Below are positions 59,601-64,000 of a DNA stretch of 64,000 nucleotides, piece by piece. Within the stretch, counting starts at the first letter, position 1. Every line of letters starts with the position of its first letter. The DNA is taken from contig NW_026947484.1 in NCBI RefSeq assembly GCF_034190915.1, positions 186,428,982-186,492,981 on the forward strand, read 5' to 3'. The notes beneath the pieces were generated by a model, which ran no database searches, had not been told where the DNA came from, and saw only the letters and a program-made list of their open reading frames with translations. The position numbers and the translations under genes are program-made. This DNA comes from Cavia porcellus. Its lineage: Eukaryota > Chordata > Mammalia > Rodentia > Caviidae.

Positions 59601-59689
59601 CATGTTCTGGGGTACAGAGTTGATTATAGAGTATAGAGGAAAGTGTATTCCAGGAAGAGGCTGAATTTCCCACTCTGCTCTCTTGCCTA

Positions 59690-60010
59690 TAAACATAGTC
59701 TTATGACTGAATACTGGTCAATAGAATGTGGGCAGAAGTGTCACCACTGGAGCAGCCTTATAAGTACTCTATCTTCTTTTGCTTAAGTGCAACAGGACAC
59801 TGATACTTAAAGGTTCCCTGGACACTATATGTGAAGAATCTCACCATTAGCCTGAATCCTGAATGACTGCACAGAGCAGAGGCCCATGTGAACTCCCTAT
59901 TTCTACTACCTGGACCTACTTGTGTGAGAGGTAATCCTCAACTGGTATTGTGCCATGAGATTTCAGGGTTTTGCTGATACAGCAGTTAGTATACCTTAAT
60001 GAAATAAGAC
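59690..60010 (+). mobile_element. MLT1-like LTR within L2
   Basis: 'actggtcaatagaatgtggg' then 'cagaagtgtcaccactggag' (59714-59753) is the diagnostic MLT1 block; ends near 'cagcagttagtatacc'. It appears to split the L2 copy. Confidence 0.75.
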
Positions 60011-60189
60011 AGAGTGATACAAAATTCATAACAAAAGTCCATTCAAAATGGTGAGGAATTTGGTTTTTATTCTAAGAGCCCTGGAAATCTATTATTATAT
60101 GCAGGGAAGCCGGGTGATCTGATTTACAATGTCTCTGTTTTCTGTAGAGATTGGATTTAAAAGCAAAAAAGTAGAAGTGTTATGCTGAA

Positions 60190-61270
60190 TTATTATTTCA
60201 AAGATTCCATATGAAGTAAATAAATGGAAGTCCTATGTGTTGTCATCTGGGAATGTTCAGCTTTGTCAAGAAAAGCAAAGTTCACGGAATCATAATTCTT
60301 TGAAGTAAAAAGAACAACTGCCTTGTTCACAGGAGTTATTTGTATACTACCAAGCAGCCATTAGTCATTGTGGAACTTTTAATGAACACTTCATATTTTA
60401 GAAAACATAACCTGTTCAGAATATCACCTTACCCTGGCCATGTCAAGCAATATCATTTTCAGGTCTCTCAGCACTTGGATATGTGAAAAACAGCTGAGTG
60501 AGACCACACAAGGACAGGGTAGGGTGATTTTTTATGAAGTCAAGTCCCAAAAGCAAACTTTTACTGTTCCAAAGTCCAACTTTTGGAACCCAAATGGACA
60601 ACAAATGAGGATACCATCATTGGGAGATTTGAAAAAATATCTGATGGACACTATGATGAATGAGTGACTCAAAATAAACCCATATTTTCACATACAAGCC
60701 CAAAGGGAGCTCAGGAGAGAGAACACCTTGCCATGCAATGTTGGGAAGGGAGAATTCAAAGATACCATTAGACTGATAGTTTATGCAGGCGAAGAACCAC
60801 TCACAGCAAACAGTAATGTAGAATTTGTTATTCCTTTGCTTTATCTTGCAATTGTTACATACCAGATCAAACTTTCTTTTGAGAGGTGTTTCTGCAGACA
60901 CAAACTTCAGATAATATTAATTATTGCTCCTCCCTACAGAATGTAACATCAATTCATAATCTCAGTGTATTCTTAAAATTTGTCATGAGATATTCTAGGC
61001 ATGATCTCCAAAATGTAAGAGGCTGAAGAAGAGTCTGGAAATAGAATTTAAAATATGTAAGGATTATGCTCATAATCTAGCATTATAAGCATGTTGCTTT
61101 CTATGTTTAAGTGGAAAGTCTATCAAAAAGTTGCTTATTTACAAAACCAATGTTTCACAACATTAAGGGAATGCAAAATTGTAGCCTTATGAGTACTAAT
61201 GTGCAATACATCCAGGTAATTGGTGAACTCGATTTGCACATTCATCCTTTGAAAAGAATATATATACACA
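60190..61270. other. Unassigned non-coding DNA
   Basis: No repeat named. Overlapping frames at 60440-60667 (+), 60617-60901 (-) and 60728-60946 (+) show no recognised family, and their mutual overlap argues against coding. Confidence 0.45.
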
Positions 61271-61277
61271 TACATAC

Positions 61278-61653
61278 TGTTATGGTTTGTGTTTGGATGT
61301 TCACACACACACACAAAGCTTCGTGTAATCATGGAAGCAGCTGAATCTAGCAATTGTGATTGGTTCCTTGTGTAGTGATGGGATTTGCAAGATGAGTGCT
61401 GCACCTGCTTAAGGGCCAGCAGCTGGCATACAGCACAAGGGAGGGAAAAGGAATACTTTTCCCCTTTTTGCCCTTTTTGCTCTTGCACTTGCAGATGCCA
61501 TGAACAGCTGCCCTTCAGCCATGCTACCCTGCATTGGAACCAGCTGACTGTGGATTGAAACCTCCAAAAACTGTAAGATAGATAAACCTTTCCTTCCCTA
61601 ATTTTGGATGGCAAGTATTTTGTTTCAACAAGGAGAGAAAAGTAACCAAGACA
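61278..61653 (+). mobile_element. MaLR LTR with flanking direct repeat
   Basis: Begins 'tgttatggtttgtgtttgga', contains a CA repeat at 61301-61315, 'ggattgaaacctccaaaaac', a degenerate polyadenylation region and ends 'gtaaccaagaca'. The 13-bp sequence 'tatacacatacat' occurs at 61263-61275 and again at 61654-61666. The 175-codon minus-strand frame 61135-61662 is antisense LTR, not a gene. Confidence 0.93.
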
Positions 61654-61796
61654 TATACACATACATGAAATCTTCTTTCAGAGAATAATTGCTTGTTTAA
61701 AGGGATTTTTATTGTTGCCTTATAGTAGTTAATAATGGTTTAATGCAGTCCTTGACATTTTCCTGAAACCCTCAAGTTCTTATAAAGAAAAACACT

Positions 61797-61842
61797 GCAT
61801 GTGTGTGCATGCACACACACACACACGTGTGTGTACACGTGT
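61797..61842. repeat. 46-bp perfect alternating purine-pyrimidine tract
   Basis: Every position from 61797 to 61842 alternates purine and pyrimidine: GTGTGT, GCATGC, (CA)n, then GTGTGTGT, ACAC, GTGT. It contains two self-complementary halves, so it can form hairpins as well as left-handed DNA. Confidence 0.9.
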
Positions 61843-61849
61843 TATAACT

Positions 61850-62207
61850 TTGAGTACCCCAGAAATCTTACAAAAAACAGTTTGATTGACAGCTAAAAAT
61901 GCATATATTAACTGTATTTAGATTCAGGCCACTGTGATAATTATATAATTTGCATAATGAAAATGTAGCTGTTCAGAATTATTCAAAGTCATTCCTAAAT
62001 AGCATAATGGTTCTAGCTTCTCCTTAAGATTCTAGACTCAAACCAGCCATTAACCAATGTCTTGATTTTCTCAACTGAATATTTTGGTCAGATTTTAAAG
62101 GCGCTGCATAGGACCATCCCCTTGAGGTAAATCATCTGATTTTCAGAGTTTTAAGTAATTATTTGTCCAATCATTCCCTAAACATTAACCCATGTTCACT
62201 GGTGGAG
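61850..62207. other. Unassigned non-coding DNA
   Basis: No feature recognised. Confidence 0.5.
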
Positions 62208-62663
62208 TGTTATAATTTGTATCTAGATGTCCATTCCAAAGCCTCATTCGGTCAGAGCTGGGGCTTTTCAGAGGTGACTAGATCTGGAGTGTGTAATGCT
62301 GGGACTGAGGATCTGATGCTAATATTTATTCACAGTGCCATGCTAAGATTATGGACAGCCCACCCTGAGTGTAAGTGCTACCCACTCTAAGGGCAGACAT
62401 CCAGGACAGACTATAAGGGAAAGAAAGAGAACTGATATTGTTACTTTTGTTTGCTTATTGATGCATTTGCTGCCTTCTGCCTGTCATGAACTATTTCTGC
62501 TCTGTGATGGCCTTCCACCATGCCACTGTGCCTTGGAATCAGATGGTTATGAACTGAAACCTCTACAAACTATACAAACTGTACAAAAGCACTAAACCTT
62601 TCCTCCTTTAACTTTGAGTGTTTGGATATTTCGTCTCAGCAACAAGAAAAAATAAGCCATGCA
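62208..62663 (+). mobile_element. MaLR LTR
   Basis: Begins 'tgttataatttgtatctaga', then 'ggggcttttcagaggtgact', 'agatctggagtgtgtaatgc', 'ttatgaactgaaacctctac', 'aaacctttcctcctttaact', and ends near 'ataagccatgca'. It is the longest and most complete of the family here and lies about 65 bp before the CEP83-like retrocopy. The frame 62163-62390 is inside it. Confidence 0.92.
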
Positions 62664-62727
62664 GTTACAATAACTGCATTAGAAGCCTGCATAAACAACA
62701 CATCATTCCTACCCTTGAGAGTAGTCT

Positions 62728-63202
62728 CTAAGGTAATGGAGATGGTGGGATAAGTTCTGACTCTGAGCTCCAAAGAACATTAATGGATGAAAGGTTACAG
62801 TGTGGACATCATAAAATCAATTGTCAGACAAAACTGAACACATGAGTTTACAGGATGGGTACACAAAGTCACAAAATGAACTGAAGGGCCTGTCAAATGA
62901 AAAACAGACTAACCAGGAAAAGCTCCAATTAATGTTTGAAGAGCTAAGAGAAGAATTATTAACAAAAACTAAAGAAATGAAAGGGCAGATATTATTTTGG
63001 CAAAACTTTAAATTGTTAAGAACCCAGGTTCAAGAGTTAGAAACTCCCATGTGAGAATGTTTTTGAAATCTGGATGAAGAAGTGGAAAAGTATAGACCTG
63101 AACATAAAAAGCTTCACTATGAACATACATTTCTTAAGTCACAATTTAAACACCAGAAAGAAGGATTTGCATGTATTTTAGAAAAAAAGATGAAGCATGA
63201 AT
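62728..63202 (+). pseudogene. CEP83: CEP83 (CCDC41) processed pseudogene, 5' coding part only
   Basis: CEP83 is a centriolar distal-appendage coiled-coil protein of about 700 residues, needed to dock centrioles to the membrane in cilium formation. This copy aligns, without introns, to roughly residues 20-165. Reading starts in one frame near 62738 and includes 'MDERLQC' at 62783. It shifts frame near 62830, continues with '[13 protein letters not shown]' and 'ELETPM', meets stops at 63052 and 63064 in the same frame, then resumes as 'NLDEEVEKY' and '[10 protein letters not shown]' up to about 63200. The absence of introns across several exon lengths marks it as a retrocopy. There is no start codon region, 3' part or poly(A) tail, and homology stops where a telomere-like array begins. 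The match to the parent is from memory of the family, not a search. It is non-functional. Confidence 0.85.
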
Positions 63203-63230
63203 TAGGGTTAGATTAGGGTTAGGGTTACGG
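63202..63230 (+). repeat. Interstitial telomeric repeat
   Basis: Five tandem units: TTAGGG, TTAGA, TTAGGG, TTAGGG, TTACGG. Three are perfect vertebrate telomere repeats and two are degenerate. The array starts exactly where CEP83 homology ends. Confidence 0.9.
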
Positions 63231-64000
63231 TAATGTGTTTTAGAACAAAGGACAATGAACTCCGAATGACTTTGGGCCTTGGGGGTCTCATAAGTTCATT
63301 TGAACATAGATTCTCATGTGTTGCTTATCCAGTGTGTTCTCCAAGTTTTAAGGACAGACTTCCTTTAAATATTGCAAAGTGTCTTGTGGGGAGAGGGTAT
63401 CACATATAATCTTTCCATGCCAGGCCTGTGTCAACTGAGCATCACGGTCCCTTTCATGTGCCCTTATTGATAAGTTAGGGCACTTTGCAGTTGGTGTGAT
63501 ACTCAGTGGAGAAGGCCCCTCTCTCATATCCAATACCATCCTCATTTTCTAGTCAGCCAACTAGCCTTAAGCTTCTCTTATAATCTATTTGTCCACAAGG
63601 CTCATATAGTCACCTCTCAATATTGCCTAGGGATTGATTCTGGGCATTCTCCACCCTGTGAACCCAAACTTCTCTGATGCTCAAGTCTCATATAAAATGG
63701 TGCAGTATTTGCACATAGCTGATACAATCCTCCTATATACTTTGCATCATCTCTAGAATACTTCGAATACCTAATATAATAAAAATTGTATTAGCTTCAT
63801 TTACTGTCCAGTCTCTTCAGCCATTTAATCCAATTCTTCTATGGCAAGAAACAAGAAACCTCTCACACACCTGTAGTTACACTGCTCAAAGCCAAAGAAT
63901 GACTCCTTAGGGAATAAAAGACTTCTCCCTTGGCTATCAACATGAACTCAGGCAACCCTGTTCTCTGATTTTTGCTGCCACTTTGAGTGAGGTGAAACAC
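63231..64000. other. Unassigned non-coding DNA
   Basis: No gene or named repeat. The 65-codon minus-strand frame at 63348-63545 has no recognised family. I looked for the missing downstream CEP83 sequence here and did not find it. Confidence 0.5.

Noticed and set aside
60440..60946. Possible retrocopy at 60.4-60.9 kb
   Set aside because: Frames on both strands overlap and no parent gene is recognised.
61135..61662. 175-codon open frame on the minus strand, the longest in the window
   Set aside because: It lies almost entirely antisense to the MaLR LTR at 61278-61653 and has no protein family features.

Overview
This window looks like AT-rich, gene-poor nuclear DNA from a placental mammal, most likely a non-muroid rodent, with a squirrel-related lineage the best guess. 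Four things point that way. (1) There are many 7SL-derived B1-like SINEs, recognisable by their 'cctgtaatcccagca' and 'gaccctgcct' blocks. (2) There are tRNA-derived ID-type SINEs with a 'ggatttagctcag' A-box and a 'gagttcaatcc' B-box. (3) Several of these are fused B1 + ID dimers (B1-dID type), which are known from squirrel/dormouse-type rodents. (4) Families shared by all placentals are present: LINE-1, LINE-2, MIR, MaLR/MLT1 LTRs and hAT/MER5. The lineage call is inference, because no sequence database could be searched.

I found no convincing intact protein-coding gene. The longest open frames lie inside repeats read in sense or antisense: L2 at 14.2 kb, a MaLR LTR at 61.3 kb, polypurine tracts at 33.3 and 36.1 kb, and a GAAA microsatellite at 49.1 kb. 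The one gene-derived sequence I recognise is a decayed, intronless copy of the 5' coding part of CEP83 (a centrosomal coiled-coil protein) at about 62.73-63.20 kb. It carries a frameshift and two in-frame stops, and its homology ends exactly where a short interstitial telomeric array (TTAGGG units) begins. One unexplained 129-codon frame at 6.74-7.13 kb (minus strand) is not obviously repeat-derived and is kept as a low-confidence candidate.

Layout. 0-7 kb: old L1 3' fragments, MIRs, an ID element, a GC-richer block at 2.1-2.8 kb, and an unidentified sequence of about 200 bp present twice (3.7 and 6.2 kb). 7-16 kb: mostly unassigned DNA with MIRs, L2 pieces and a possible pair of CTCF-like motifs at 9.67 kb. 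16.8-25 kb: an L1-rich block with a 5'-inverted L1 (twin-priming form), a 1.35-kb minus-strand L1, and a plus-strand L1 broken by two ID SINEs, one candidate ERV LTR and one MaLR LTR. 25-36.6 kb: an imperfect inverted repeat, composite SINEs, MaLR LTRs, L2 on both strands, purine-rich tracts and MLT1-like LTRs. 37-50 kb: mostly unassigned, with L1/MIR fragments, a 113-bp diverged tandem duplication, LTRs and a B1-dID followed by a GGAA/GAAA microsatellite. 51-64 kb: MLT1 LTRs, four B1 copies, a MER5-like hAT element, four same-strand MaLR LTRs within 6 kb, the CEP83 retrocopy and the telomeric motif.

There is no operon or pathway to reconstruct. Function, if any, would be regulatory or structural. 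I did not find a convincing undescribed biological system. The best leads are the retrocopy/telomere-repeat junction, the inverted repeat at 25.7-26.1 kb, the duplicated unknown sequence at 3.7/6.2 kb and the paired CTCF-like motifs.
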